The translations under genes were made by a program, and so were the position numbers. Shown here one piece after another: positions 8,604-17,403 of a DNA stretch of 64,000 nucleotides (positions within the stretch are counted from its first letter, which is position 1; each line of letters begins with the position of its first letter). The notes beneath the pieces were generated by a model, which searched no databases, had not been told where the DNA came from, and was given only the letters and a program-made list of their open reading frames with translations. Source of the DNA: Clostridium beijerinckii HUN142 (GTDB taxonomy: Bacteria > Bacillota > Clostridia > Clostridiales > Clostridiaceae); contig NZ_JHXK01000012.1 of the NCBI RefSeq assembly GCF_000621745.1, forward strand, positions 170,395-234,394, in the 5' to 3' direction.

Positions 8604-9049
8604 AGACAAGTCACCTCCAAAATTTAACTGACTTCATTCATAACTTTCTTTTTAATATGTACTGTACTTAATTTCTTAAGTTAATTCTTAATTAATGTTT
8701 ATTAGATTAAACATAAAATAATTCCCTGTTATACATTGAATTATATATGTTACTTCTATAATTAACCTGTTAAATAAATTTTAGCATATACTTGTTCTTA
8801 TTATACCAACTAATTTAAAATAAATATATACAAATTTATTACATTTCATTGGAACTTACTCCCTATGTTATGTAAATTAAATTAGTTAATATATTAATAA
8901 TTTGCTTTTATGCAATTTTGAGATAAAATAAAAAGATGAGAGTTTGTAGATTTAACAATTATTAGGTTCTATACATAATAACTATATGTAAGTTATTAAT
9001 ATAAAATTCTAATTAATAAGAATTAATTCTCACTTAAAGGAGGCATTTC
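8604..9049. other. Divergent intergenic region with one inverted repeat
   Basis: This spacer of about 445 bases separates the exported ZnuA-like gene from the tsaE operon. I see no gene. An inverted repeat TGTTTA-TTAGAT-TAAACA (8696-8713) lies about 95 bases upstream of the minus-strand gene and could be an operator, but I cannot assign a regulator. Confidence 0.35.
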
Positions 9050-9511
9050 ATGGAATTTGAAATTTATAATGTAGATGATACTGCTAAATTAGGAATAAAT
9101 ATAGGCAAATTATTAAATGCCGGTGATATAATCTGCTTAACTGGTGATTTAGGCGTAGGTAAGACTCATATTACAAAGGGCATAGCTAAAGGATTAGGAA
9201 TTAACGATAATATTACTAGTCCAACATTTACTATAGTCAACGAGTATGATAGCGGTCGATTAAAGCTCAATCATTTCGATGTTTATAGAGTAAGTGACCC
9301 TGATGAAATATATGCAATTGGATTTGATGATTATATATTTTCAGATGCAGTGTCAATAATAGAATGGGCAAATTATATAGAAGAAATTCTACCAAATGAT
9401 TTACTTCATATAGATATAAAGAAAGATTATAACAAAGGCGAAGATTATAGAAAAATCACGCTAAATGCTTATGGAAAAAGATATGATTATATAAAGGAGT
9501 TGAAAATATGA
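9050..9511 (+). CDS. tsaE: tRNA threonylcarbamoyladenosine biosynthesis ATPase TsaE
   Basis: This 153-aa P-loop protein works with TsaB and TsaD to make t6A37 in ANN-decoding tRNAs. The Walker A motif GDLGVGKTHITKG lies at about residues 34-46, then SPTFTIVNEY (about 62-71) and the FDVYR motif. An AAGGAGG ribosome binding site precedes the ATG. It overlaps tsaB by 4 bases and starts a three-gene operon (tsaE-tsaB-rimI), the usual Firmicute order. TsaD is not in the window. Confidence 0.97.
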   Translation: MEFEIYNVDDTAKLGINIGKLLNAGDIICLTGDLGVGKTHITKGIAKGLGINDNITSPTFTIVNEYDSGRLKLNHFDVYRVSDPDEIYAIGFDDYIFSDAVSIIEWANYIEEILPNDLLHIDIKKDYNKGEDYRKITLNAYGKRYDYIKELKI

Positions 9512-10239
9512 TTATTCTTGCTGTTGATTCCTCCTCTAAAGTGGCAACTGTTGCTTTGATGAAAGATGATAAACTACTTGGAGAAATCACATTAAATGAT
9601 AAGAAAGAACACTCTATAATACTAATGTCTATAATTCAGGAATTGCTAAATAATAATAATTTGAGTATTGATGATATTAATGGCTATGTTATTTCAAAAG
9701 GTCCTGGTTCATTTACTGGGCTTAGAATAGGCATGGCAACAATAAAAGGTCTTAGCTTGGGAAGTAACAAGCCTTACGTTAGTGTTTCTAGTTTAGATGC
9801 ACTTGCATTTAGTGTATCTAATTTCGATGGTATAATATGCCCTATAATGGATGCTTTAAGAAATAGTGTTTATACTTCACTATATAAAGGAGAATATACT
9901 TGCAATGCCAATACTGATTCGAATCTACCTATAAAGTTGGAACGTCTATTAGATTATTCAGCATTGGATATTGATGAACTTATAGAAATAATTAAATCCA
10001 AAAATAAGAAAGTTATTTTTATAGGCGATGGTGTTGATAAATATAAGGATTATTTGATTGATAATTGTCCAAATTCATATTTTCCTCCTAATCACCTTAA
10101 TTTAATTCGTGCCTCTTCATTAGGTGAAATAGGCAGTATACTATTAAAGAACGGAGAATGCGACGATCCAAACTCCGCTCCGGTTTATCTTAAAAAATCT
10201 CAGGCTGAAAGAGAATACGAGCAAAGGATGAGATTATAG
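9508..10239 (+). CDS. tsaB: tRNA threonylcarbamoyladenosine biosynthesis scaffold TsaB
   Basis: This is a 243-aa ASKHA-fold protein that forms the TsaBD(E) complex. It begins with ILAVDSSSKVATVAL and carries the signature SKGPGSFTGLRIGMATIKGLS (about residues 66-86, given in part). The ATG overlaps the tsaE stop by 4 bases and AAGGAG lies inside the end of tsaE, so translation is coupled. The Glu/Asp-rich C-terminal part is variable, as usual in the family. Confidence 0.97.
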   Translation: MIILAVDSSSKVATVALMKDDKLLGEITLNDKKEHSIILMSIIQELLNNNNLSIDDINGYVISKGPGSFTGLRIGMATIKGLSLGSNKPYVSVSSLDALAFSVSNFDGIICPIMDALRNSVYTSLYKGEYTCNANTDSNLPIKLERLLDYSALDIDELIEIIKSKNKKVIFIGDGVDKYKDYLIDNCPNSYFPPNHLNLIRASSLGEIGSILLKNGECDDPNSAPVYLKKSQAEREYEQRMRL

Positions 10240-10679
10240 TGAATGTAACTATAAATTTAATGAAAGAAGAAGATATAGATGAAATTTTAGATATAAGCTC
10301 GTTGAGCTTTTCTATATGCTGGAGCAAGAGTTCTTATATGCAGGAACTAACCAATCCTGTTGCTAAATATTTTGTTGCTAAAGTTGATAATAAAGTTGTA
10401 GGCTTTGCTGGAACATGGATCGTATTGGATGAGGCTCATATAACTAATATAGCAATACACCCAAACTATCGAAAACAAGGAATAGCCTCTAAACTCCTAG
10501 AAGAATTACTATCCTATTGTAAGTCTCAAGGTTGTGTAGCATATACTCTCGAAGTTAGAAAAAGTAATGCCGCTGCCAAAGCCCTTTATGAGAAATATAA
10601 CTTTAAACAAGAGGGAATTCGAAAAGGGTACTATGAAGATAACAAGGAAGATGCTATTTTAATGTGGCAAAAGGAATAA
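10239..10679 (+). CDS. rimI: Ribosomal protein S18 N-alanine acetyltransferase RimI
   Basis: This is a 146-aa GNAT acetyltransferase. The acetyl-CoA loop is HPNYRKQGIASKL (about residues 75-87), followed by TLEVRKSNAAAKALYEKYNF, the RimI signature. Translation probably starts at GTG 10239, which shares its G with the tsaB stop codon; an internal ATG eight codons later is the alternative. It is the last gene of the tsaE-tsaB-rimI operon and is followed by a terminator. Confidence 0.93.
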   Translation: MNVTINLMKEEDIDEILDISSLSFSICWSKSSYMQELTNPVAKYFVAKVDNKVVGFAGTWIVLDEAHITNIAIHPNYRKQGIASKLLEELLSYCKSQGCVAYTLEVRKSNAAAKALYEKYNFKQEGIRKGYYEDNKEDAILMWQKE

Positions 10680-10712
10680 GCTTAATATAAATTTCTATGC
10701 TCTAATAAACAT

Positions 10713-10770
10713 ATTAAAGAGACACTTTATACAATCATTGTATTGAAATTGCATAAATTGTCTCTTTAAT
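10713..10770 (+). terminator. Terminator of the tsaE-tsaB-rimI operon
   Basis: ATTAAAGAGACA (10713-10724) pairs perfectly with TGTCTCTTTAAT (10759-10770). A smaller hairpin, ACAATCATTGT, sits in the loop. The T run is weak, so stopping on the minus strand is also possible. Confidence 0.6.
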
Positions 10771-10829
10771 ACTTACTATTAATTTATATATAGCCAAAAT
10801 TCACTTCTGACATTTAACTAATGTATATT

Positions 10830-11594
10830 TTATATCAATTCGATTTCATTGCTTTCTAATACATCCATAATTTGTTGATTAGGTTTTTCATCAGTTATTA
10901 TAGAATTTATATCATCAATCATTGCAAATTTATAATTACCATCTACAAAAAATTTCTTGTTCTCCATAACTAAAAATGTCTTTTTACTAGATTGTATTAT
11001 TGTAGCCTTAGTAATTCCATCCTCAATTTCAAAAGTAGTTATACTTTTATCAAAAGCATCAATCCCACAACTTCCTATAAAAGATTTATCAAATTTATAT
11101 TTTTTAATAAAATCATTAGTTGAAGATCCAATAAAACCATTGAGAGATTTATTTAAAACCCCTGCTGCAACTACAACTGTAATATTATTTGCTGCTGTCG
11201 CTAAAATATTTGCTATCTCCAACATATTTGTTACTACAGTTATTCTTTTTTGAGTTGTTAAAATAGATTTAGCTATAAGAATATTAATTGTTGATAAATC
11301 TAAAAATATAGTTTCTCTATCCTGGATTAGCTCTAAAGCTTTCTTAGCAATTATGCTTTTAGTTGAAATATCTATCTTCTCTCTTTCTGAAATATCATAC
11401 AACTGAGACGATTCCCTTATTTGAATCGCACCCCCATACGTCCTTTTTAACTTCCCTGTATGCTCCAGCTGCTTTAAATCTTTTCTAATGCAATCTTCTG
11501 TTACATTAAACTTTTTGCTTAAATCCTTAACTTTAACTTTTCCATATGTATTTAGAATATTTATTATTTCATTTAATCTCTCTTCTGTAAACAT
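10830..11594 (-). CDS. DeoR/GlpR family transcriptional regulator
   Basis: This 254-aa regulator has an N-terminal winged HTH (EERLNEIINILNTYGKVKVKDL, then CIRKDLKQLEHTGKLKRTYGGA, about residues 4-55) and a DeoRC sugar-phosphate sensor domain (SIIAKKALELI, FIGSCGIDA). The start at 11594 is chosen because GGGAGA precedes that ATG. It is monocistronic and not next to an obvious sugar operon, so the target and effector are unknown. Two other DeoR-type proteins lie in the window, at 23517-24134 and 28146-28904. Confidence 0.9.
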   Translation of the reverse strand: MFTEERLNEIINILNTYGKVKVKDLSKKFNVTEDCIRKDLKQLEHTGKLKRTYGGAIQIRESSQLYDISEREKIDISTKSIIAKKALELIQDRETIFLDLSTINILIAKSILTTQKRITVVTNMLEIANILATAANNITVVVAAGVLNKSLNGFIGSSTNDFIKKYKFDKSFIGSCGIDAFDKSITTFEIEDGITKATIIQSSKKTFLVMENKKFFVDGNYKFAMIDDINSIITDEKPNQQIMDVLESNEIELI

Positions 11595-11659
11595 ATCTAT
11601 ACATTCTCCCATTTTTTATTATTTAGGAACTGGTGGTAAACAATTAATCTAAATATATT

Positions 11660-11706
11660 ATAAGGGACTTTCAAAATTTAATAAAATTATTTTGATAGCC
11701 CCTTAT
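11660..11706 (-). terminator. Terminator of the flavodiiron/rubredoxin operon
   Basis: ATAAGGGACTTTCAAAAT (11660-11677) pairs with ATTTTGATAGCCCCTTAT (11689-11706) with small mismatches. It lies downstream of the rubredoxin gene. Confidence 0.65.
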
Positions 11707-11790
11707 ATCTATTATTTTTAAATATTTTATTCTTATTTACAAATTTTCTTAAACAATTATATAGTCAAATTTAAATTAAACCAATGTCTA

Positions 11791-11952
11791 TTATTGTTCT
11801 TTTTCAAAATCTGATTTTGGAACTCCACATAACGGACAAACCCAATCATCTGGAATATCTTCAAATTTTGTTCCAGGTGCAACCCCATTATCTGGATCAC
11901 CTGCTGCCTCATCATAAATATAACCACATACTGTACAAATATATTTTTCCAT
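11791..11952 (-). CDS. Rubredoxin
   Basis: This is a 53-aa cytoplasmic electron carrier with one Fe(Cys)4 centre. The protein begins [20 protein letters not shown] and ends in [19 protein letters not shown], giving the two CxxCG knuckles and the conserved aromatic residues. A GGGAGG ribosome binding site precedes the ATG at 11952. It lies 83 bases downstream of the flavodiiron protein gene on the same strand, and rubredoxin is the known electron donor to that enzyme, so the pair forms an O2 or NO reductase unit. Confidence 0.97.
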   Translation of the reverse strand: MEKYICTVCGYIYDEAAGDPDNGVAPGTKFEDIPDDWVCPLCGVPKSDFEKEQ

Positions 11953-12035
11953 AAAAAAACCTCCCTTAGATTTAATAATTAAATATTAATAAATACATAT
12001 CTTACTATATTAATCTTCATCTTGTAAAACATATA

Positions 12036-13226
12036 TCAATTAAGCGCTTCTGTAATTAATTTCCCAAAATCTCTACATCTATTTAGTGCCTCTTCATCTG
12101 GATTCCATAGTTCTCTTGTCCCAGGACTAATAATTTCGAACCCTGACTTTTTCAATTCTTCTGTAATTAGTTTTGTTGCTTCACCACTCCACCCATAACT
12201 ACCAAAAGCTGCTCCCTTTTTACCTTTAAATTTAAGCCCTTTAATCATTTCTAGTACTGAAGCTGTTGAAGAGAGAACACCATTATTTATTGTTGATGAA
12301 CCAATTAGGACAACTTTTGATTTAAAAGTTTCCACAATGATATCATTTTTATCACTTTTAGCAGAGTTAATAATTTTCACTACTACCTCTTTATTATTAC
12401 TTGTTATTCCTTCTGCTATACATTCAGCCATCCTTCTTGTTGCATTCCACATACTATCATAAATTATTGTAATTTGATTTTCTTTATATTCACTTGCCCA
12501 TTCAATATACTTATTTATTATTTGTATTGGATCATCTCTCCATATTATACCATGACTTGGGCAAATCATATCTATAGGCAAATTTAAACTTGATATTTCT
12601 TCAATTTTATTTAAAACTTGTTTGCTAAACGGAGTTAAAATATTAGCATAATATTTTAATGCTTCTTGATACAACTCCCCTTGATCTACTTTATCATTAT
12701 ACATGAATTCTGATGCATAATGTTGACCAAACCCATCATTGCTAAATAAAATATTTTCCCCTGATAGATATGTAAACATAGTGTCTGGCCAGTGAAGCAT
12801 ACTTGCTTCTATAAACGTAAGTTTATGTTCTCCTATATCTAATATGTCTCCAGTTTTAACCTCTACAAAATTCCAATCTTGATGGTAATGCCCTCTTAAT
12901 ATTTTAGCTCCACTTTTTGTACAATATATAGGAGTATTAGGTATTTCCTTCATCAGTTCTACCAATGCACCACTATGATCTACTTCTGAATGATTAATAA
13001 CAATATAATCAATTTCTTTTATATCTATTTCTTTTTTCAGATTTATTATAAATTCTCTACTAAATGGTTCCCAAACAGTGTCAATTAATACTACCTTTTC
13101 ATCTCTAATCAAATACGAATTGTAAGAAGAACCTTTATGTGTAGAATATTCATCACCGTGAAACTTCTTTAATTCCCAATCTATCTTTCCAATCCAGGTC
13201 ACAATATCGTTTATCCTAAAACCCAT
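12036..13226 (-). CDS. fprA: Flavodiiron protein (A-type flavoprotein, O2/NO reductase)
   Basis: This 396-aa enzyme reduces O2 to water (or NO to N2O) in anaerobes. The N-terminal metallo-beta-lactamase-like diiron domain carries HSEVDHSG (about residues 80-87), HWPDTM (about 145-150) and the SNDGFGQHYA segment. The C-terminal flavodoxin domain begins about residue 250 (ITIIYDSMWNATRRMAECIAEG) and has the GSYGWSGEA FMN loop. Length and domain order are standard. It is upstream of rubredoxin. In related clostridia such genes belong to the PerR oxidative-stress regulon. Confidence 0.96.
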   Translation of the reverse strand: MGFRINDIVTWIGKIDWELKKFHGDEYSTHKGSSYNSYLIRDEKVVLIDTVWEPFSREFIINLKKEIDIKEIDYIVINHSEVDHSGALVELMKEIPNTPIYCTKSGAKILRGHYHQDWNFVEVKTGDILDIGEHKLTFIEASMLHWPDTMFTYLSGENILFSNDGFGQHYASEFMYNDKVDQGELYQEALKYYANILTPFSKQVLNKIEEISSLNLPIDMICPSHGIIWRDDPIQIINKYIEWASEYKENQITIIYDSMWNATRRMAECIAEGITSNNKEVVVKIINSAKSDKNDIIVETFKSKVVLIGSSTINNGVLSSTASVLEMIKGLKFKGKKGAAFGSYGWSGEATKLITEELKKSGFEIISPGTRELWNPDEEALNRCRDFGKLITEALN

Positions 13227-13780
13227 TAAACATTCTCTCTCCTCTTTTAATATTTTCTATATATATAATACCAAATAATCCATTATTAATCAATAATTAT
13301 TATTAATTAATTTTAATTTTCCAAGTATAAAATTAATTTGATTCTTAAAAAAATAATTATTATTATTTAATCTAAAAACTACAATTTGCATATATATTAA
13401 AGTTAATCATTTATATACTGTTATTTATCTCCTACTAATTTAACAATTAACTCCAATACTCGCTCAACTCATTATATTTTTAATACTTATTTCAAAAATT
13501 ATATAGCATTATAATAATATTTTCCTTTAATGTAACTATCAATATATTAAATAGAATAATAATATGATCATATTATTATTCCCATTATGCAGAATTAATT
13601 GCAATTATAATATTTGAAAGAAGAAATTCTTTATACAAATCTTTATCTTAACAACTACTATTAATTTTTAATGGGACATTAAATAAGTGATTGTTTGTAA
13701 CTTAACGAATAAAGATGATAAAAATCACTTTAATATAAATATCCATATATTCTATTCAATTCATACATCAACCGATATAG
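13227..13780. other. Long AT-rich upstream region of the flavodiiron operon with repeated AATAATTATTATTA
   Basis: No gene is supported here. An exact 14-base AATAATTATTATTA occurs at 13292-13305 and at 13362-13375, about 66 and 136 bases upstream of the flavodiiron start codon. These resemble the AT-rich inverted repeats bound by PerR, but in such AT-rich DNA the match is weak evidence. Confidence 0.3.
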
Positions 13781-13821
13781 AAAAAAGCTGTAACAAAAAT
13801 TCGAATCATTTTGTTACAGCT
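13781..13821 (-). terminator. Terminator of ribU
   Basis: AGCTGTAACAAAA (13786-13798) pairs perfectly with TTTTGTTACAGCT (13809-13821), followed by T6 on the minus strand. Confidence 0.9.
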
Positions 13822-13845
13822 CTCTCTATTCACATTATTTTAAAA

Positions 13846-14427
13846 TTATACAATTTTTGTCTTATTTTCTGGGCTGCCAAAGTTTGGTTCAACCTTAAAA
13901 ATTGAAACAGATACTTTTTTGTATAGAATATATGTTAATACTGACACCATAACCGCCTTTACTCCATTGAAAGCTAGTAATGCCCAAACATAATTCTGTA
14001 ACATATCCGCTGGCATCTTCATCCCATAAGCTGGCAATAATAAATATATGTTACCCACAATTCCCATTGCCTCCATCGCAATTCCACCTATTATCATTCC
14101 TAATATTGCATTTTTCTTATTCTTATTTCTATAGTAAATAAATGATGCTGGTAAAATTAATGCTGCTCCAAACAAGAAGTTTGCTGTCTCTCCAACAAAA
14201 CCTGTTTGACTTCCTCTAATTAATGGAACCAAAAGATTTTTTATTAATTCTATTATCACCCCTGCTACAGGACCAAATCCAAAAGCCCCCAACAATGCTG
14301 GTACATCGCTTAGATCTATCTTAAGCCATGGAAACGCAGGTATTATTGGAAAATCAAAATACATAAGTATAATTGCAATTGCTGATAATAAAGAGATTTT
14401 GATTAATTTACTTGTTTTTTCATTCAT
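13846..14427 (-). CDS. ribU: Riboflavin ECF transporter S component RibU
   Basis: This is a 193-aa membrane protein with about six hydrophobic segments that binds riboflavin and works with a shared EcfAA'T energy module encoded elsewhere. It has the RibU signature near the N-terminus (LMYFDFPIIPAFPWLKIDLS, about residues 21-40) and GPVAGVIIELIKNLL (about 52-66). Membrane-adjacent Lys/Arg clusters follow the family pattern. The FMN riboswitch in its leader confirms the substrate. Confidence 0.96.
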   Translation of the reverse strand: MNEKTSKLIKISLLSAIAIILMYFDFPIIPAFPWLKIDLSDVPALLGAFGFGPVAGVIIELIKNLLVPLIRGSQTGFVGETANFLFGAALILPASFIYYRNKNKKNAILGMIIGGIAMEAMGIVGNIYLLLPAYGMKMPADMLQNYVWALLAFNGVKAVMVSVLTYILYKKVSVSIFKVEPNFGSPENKTKIV

Positions 14428-14536
14428 ATTCTTTGCCTCCCAAAAGATTATCTTCTTGGTGTAGCTTATTAGGAATTTAGTGTCAAAGTATTATTAGTAC
14501 ATTAGTTACTCCTGAACTATTTACAATACTTAATAA

Positions 14537-14730
14537 AAAAATAAAAAGCCCTGATGTAAAATACATCAGGGCATACATTCAGCAAGTAATAATAGATTAA
14601 CTTTCAATTCCTAATAGGTTACCTTCTTTCATCCAGACTATACTGTCGGCCTCGGAGTTACACCGAATCTGCTTTCTTAAAAGCTCGCGGGCTATACCGC
14701 CGGTAGGGATTTACACCCTGCCCTGAAGAT
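14537..14730 (-). promoter_or_regulatory. FMN riboswitch (RFN element) with terminator, controlling ribU
   Basis: On the minus strand the aptamer (about 14619-14730) shows the conserved blocks in order: TCTTCAGGGCAGGGTG, ACCGGCGGTATAGCCCGCGA, CAGATTCGGTGTAACTCCGA, GGCCGACAGTATAGTCTGGA and GAAAGAAGG. It is followed by a terminator hairpin GCCCTGATGTA/TACATCAGGGC (14548-14558 with 14562-14572) and a T-rich tail. The layout is the usual transcriptional OFF switch, in which FMN binding favours the terminator and shuts ribU. Confidence 0.97.
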
Positions 14731-14897
14731 ATATATTTTATTTTCTTTATTATATAACTTTAATCAATACTTTGCAACATCTATTTGAGTAATCTTTACA
14801 TTTTTAAATTTATAATAAAAAAGAGTAAGATTTCTATATCTCACCCTCACCGCAAAATAATTATAGTAAAAAATTAAACATTTTTATTATAATTATA

Positions 14898-15287
14898 TTA
14901 TTCTCCTATAAGCTTATCAGTTTTTAATATATGCTCTGTTAACCAATCATTTAAAAAATTCAAAAGTTGTATTAAACTTTCGTCTTGATTTTCATCAATG
15001 TTTTTGTAATCTATTTCTTCAAGGTTTTTAATAAACTTATCATGCTCAACTTTTTGAGTAAAGAGTCTTTTATAATTTATGCTTTTCATATATTCTTCTT
15101 CTGACCTGAAGTGGAAAATTGTGTAATCCTTTAGTTCGTTCATAATATGTATTATCTTATCATACTTATCAATTGCGAATTCATCTTTTAACAGAGTATA
15201 AGCTTTATCTGCCAATTCAAAAAGCTTTTTGTGTTGCTCATCAATCTGATCAATTCCGATTTTGTATTCTTCCTTCATTTCATACAT
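14898..15287 (-). CDS. Bacteriohemerythrin
   Basis: This 129-aa four-helix O2-binding diiron protein has the ligand pattern in order: DEQHKKLF (His about 19), HFRSEEEYM (His about 59 and Glu about 63), EHDKF (His about 82) and TEHILKTDK (His and Asp near the C-terminus). The start MYEMKEEYKIGIDQID at 15287 is chosen because AGAAGGAAGG precedes it; the in-frame ATGs upstream lie in or before that site. It may store or sense oxygen and thus fits with the flavodiiron operon nearby. Confidence 0.93.
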   Translation of the reverse strand: MYEMKEEYKIGIDQIDEQHKKLFELADKAYTLLKDEFAIDKYDKIIHIMNELKDYTIFHFRSEEEYMKSINYKRLFTQKVEHDKFIKNLEEIDYKNIDENQDESLIQLLNFLNDWLTEHILKTDKLIGE

Positions 15288-15540
15288 GTATAATACCTTC
15301 CTTCTACTCATTATTTTAATCATACTCGGTTCATTTTTATTAATATATCATTTTTTTAATATAAAGTCACTATCATTAGCCTTTTATTCAATAGATAAAT
15401 TTCTAAATATAAATTGCAAATTAATATTATTTAATCCTACATTTTAAATAATATTAACAGTATGTGTTGTTTTCTAAAACAATCTGCCTTTTAACATAAC
15501 TATTTTATAAATATCTAAAAAAATAGCTCAGAAAATAATT

Positions 15541-15595
15541 AATAAAAAAAAAGATTTAAAGCACTTAATCAATAAAATTAAGTGCTTTAAATCTT
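15541..15595 (-). terminator. Terminator of the kduD-kdgK-eda operon
   Basis: A 19-bp perfect stem pairs 15551-15569 with 15577-15595 and is followed on the minus strand by a run of nine T. It begins 10 bases after the eda stop codon. Confidence 0.93.
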
Positions 15596-15604
15596 TACTG
15601 AAAA

Positions 15605-16231
15605 TTATAAATTTTTAACTTTACTTATAACATCTGCGCAATATTCTTTTACACCTGCAACACCGTTGCTTTTATACACTTTATTTAAATCACTACCTAT
15701 ACCGCTACAATCTGCTCCTGCTTGTATCCATTCACTTATATTATCTTTGTTTACTCCTCCAGTAGGCATAACGCTAAGATCTGGGAATATTGACTTTGCT
15801 GCCCCTATAAATGCCTTTCCAACAACATTACCTGGGAATACTTTAATAAATCTTAAACCTAATTTATAAGCCTTATTTAACTCTGACATTGTCATTAATC
15901 CTGGAATTATTAATGCTTTTCTTTGATTTGCATAAGCAATTACATCTTCATCTATGCAAGGAGAAACAATAAAATCAGAATTGTTTTCAATACATGCATC
16001 TACAGCATCTTTTGTTAACACAGTTCCTGCACCAACACAAGCATTTTTATATTCTTCTTTCAATTCTTTTATTAACTTTGGTGCATTTGGTACACTCATA
16101 GTTACCTCTATAATTTTCATTCCGCCTTCAATTGCTGCTATACTTATTTCTTTTGCTTCTTCATATGTTTTAGTTCTAATAACAGCTACTGCCTTTTCTT
16201 CTTTTAATGTATTATATATTTTTTCAAACAT
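15605..16231 (-). CDS. eda: KDPG/KHG aldolase
   Basis: This 208-aa enzyme cleaves 2-keto-3-deoxy-6-phosphogluconate to pyruvate and glyceraldehyde 3-phosphate. Class I aldolase features are EVTMSVPNAP (Glu about 42), GAGTVLT (about 67-73), the Schiff-base Lys in RFIKVFPGN (about 131), and the phosphate loop MPTGGV. GAGGTG precedes the ATG. It is the last gene of kduD-kdgK-eda, so here it serves uronate breakdown rather than a full Entner-Doudoroff pathway. Confidence 0.96.
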   Translation of the reverse strand: MFEKIYNTLKEEKAVAVIRTKTYEEAKEISIAAIEGGMKIIEVTMSVPNAPKLIKELKEEYKNACVGAGTVLTKDAVDACIENNSDFIVSPCIDEDVIAYANQRKALIIPGLMTMSELNKAYKLGLRFIKVFPGNVVGKAFIGAAKSIFPDLSVMPTGGVNKDNISEWIQAGADCSGIGSDLNKVYKSNGVAGVKEYCADVISKVKNL

Positions 16232-16319
16232 TATTTATTACACCTCATCTTCAATTTGTTTTATTTAAAATTAATCTATATCATTCATAAAATACTTTAT
16301 TAAATATAAACATCTATCC

Positions 16320-17267
16320 TTAACGTTCTATTTTCTTTGCTTGCCCTAAATGCACTAAAACATCATCATAATAAGGTAATCCCTCATTATCACCTTCAAC
16401 GCCTACAACTAAAGATCCAACTGCATTTGCAAATCTAACACAATCTTCTAATGTCTTACCTTTTAATAATGCTGTTAAAAATCCTGCTGCAAACCCATCG
16501 CCTGCGCCTACTGTATCAACTAAAGCCTTTGGTTTAATAGCTTCAATATCATACACATTCTTACCATCTGAACCTATAGCCCCCTTAGCTCCTTTTTTAA
16601 CTATTACTTTTTCTATTCCCTTATTATGAAAAATTCTTATTGCTTCTTCTATATTGGTATCACCTAATAATATCTCTATTTCTTCATCACCTATTAAAAG
16701 AATATCAACATAAGGTAAAAGTTTTTCTATATAGTCTTTTGCTTCTTCCTTAGTCCACATCTTTAATCTAATATTGGGATCAAAAGATATTATAAGGTTA
16801 TTTTTTTTAGCTAATTTTACTGCTTCTAATATGACTTCCCTATTATTCTCAGTTATTGAAGGAAAAACTCCTGTAATATGAAGAACTTTTGCATTTTTTA
16901 TATATTCTTCATTCAATTTCTTTGCATCCATTGTACTAGTTGGTGACTTTTCTCTATAATAAAATGATCTGCTTGATCCATCAGATAAAACTTCTCTGAA
17001 ATACACTGAAGTTGGATATCCATCAACGAGTTGTACTTCTGATGTGTCTATCCCCTCACCTCTTACAGTTCTTAGTATATATTTTCCAAAATCGTCATTT
17101 CCTAATCTACTTATCCATCCAGATTGCAATCCTAATCTCGCACATCCCATTGCAACATTTAATTCTGCTCCACCTACTTTTCTTTTGAATGTGTCACAAA
17201 ATATTATTGGTCCCTTTTCTTGAGGGCACATTGCAATCATTGCATCTCCTATAGTAATTACGTCCAT
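16320..17267 (-). CDS. kdgK: 2-dehydro-3-deoxygluconokinase (KDG kinase)
   Basis: This 315-aa PfkB-family kinase phosphorylates KDG to KDPG. It starts MDVITIGDAMIAM; the N-terminal PfkB signature is KVGGAELNVAMGCARLG (about residues 33-49). The second signature, DTVGAGDGFAAGFLTALL (about 250-267), carries the catalytic Asp. The start at 17267 is chosen by alignment with family N-termini, since an extension of 16 codons has no good ribosome binding site. It lies between kduD and eda, giving three consecutive steps in one operon. Confidence 0.93.
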   Translation of the reverse strand: MDVITIGDAMIAMCPQEKGPIIFCDTFKRKVGGAELNVAMGCARLGLQSGWISRLGNDDFGKYILRTVRGEGIDTSEVQLVDGYPTSVYFREVLSDGSSRSFYYREKSPTSTMDAKKLNEEYIKNAKVLHITGVFPSITENNREVILEAVKLAKKNNLIISFDPNIRLKMWTKEEAKDYIEKLLPYVDILLIGDEEIEILLGDTNIEEAIRIFHNKGIEKVIVKKGAKGAIGSDGKNVYDIEAIKPKALVDTVGAGDGFAAGFLTALLKGKTLEDCVRFANAVGSLVVGVEGDNEGLPYYDDVLVHLGQAKKIER

Positions 17268-17403
17268 AAATAAATACACCACTTTCACTATATATTTGTT
17301 TTTAACCTTATCCAATGACCTAGAGATAGCTCTATATATTTATACCTTTGATAAGGTTATGTTTAATTTTGAGTCAATATTTATATATAATTTTAAATTC
17401 TGA

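Noticed and set aside
13687..13905. A 72-codon plus-strand frame opposite the end of ribU
   Set aside because: It runs across the ribU terminator hairpin into the antisense of ribU, has no ribosome binding site and has a low-complexity composition. It is a shadow frame.
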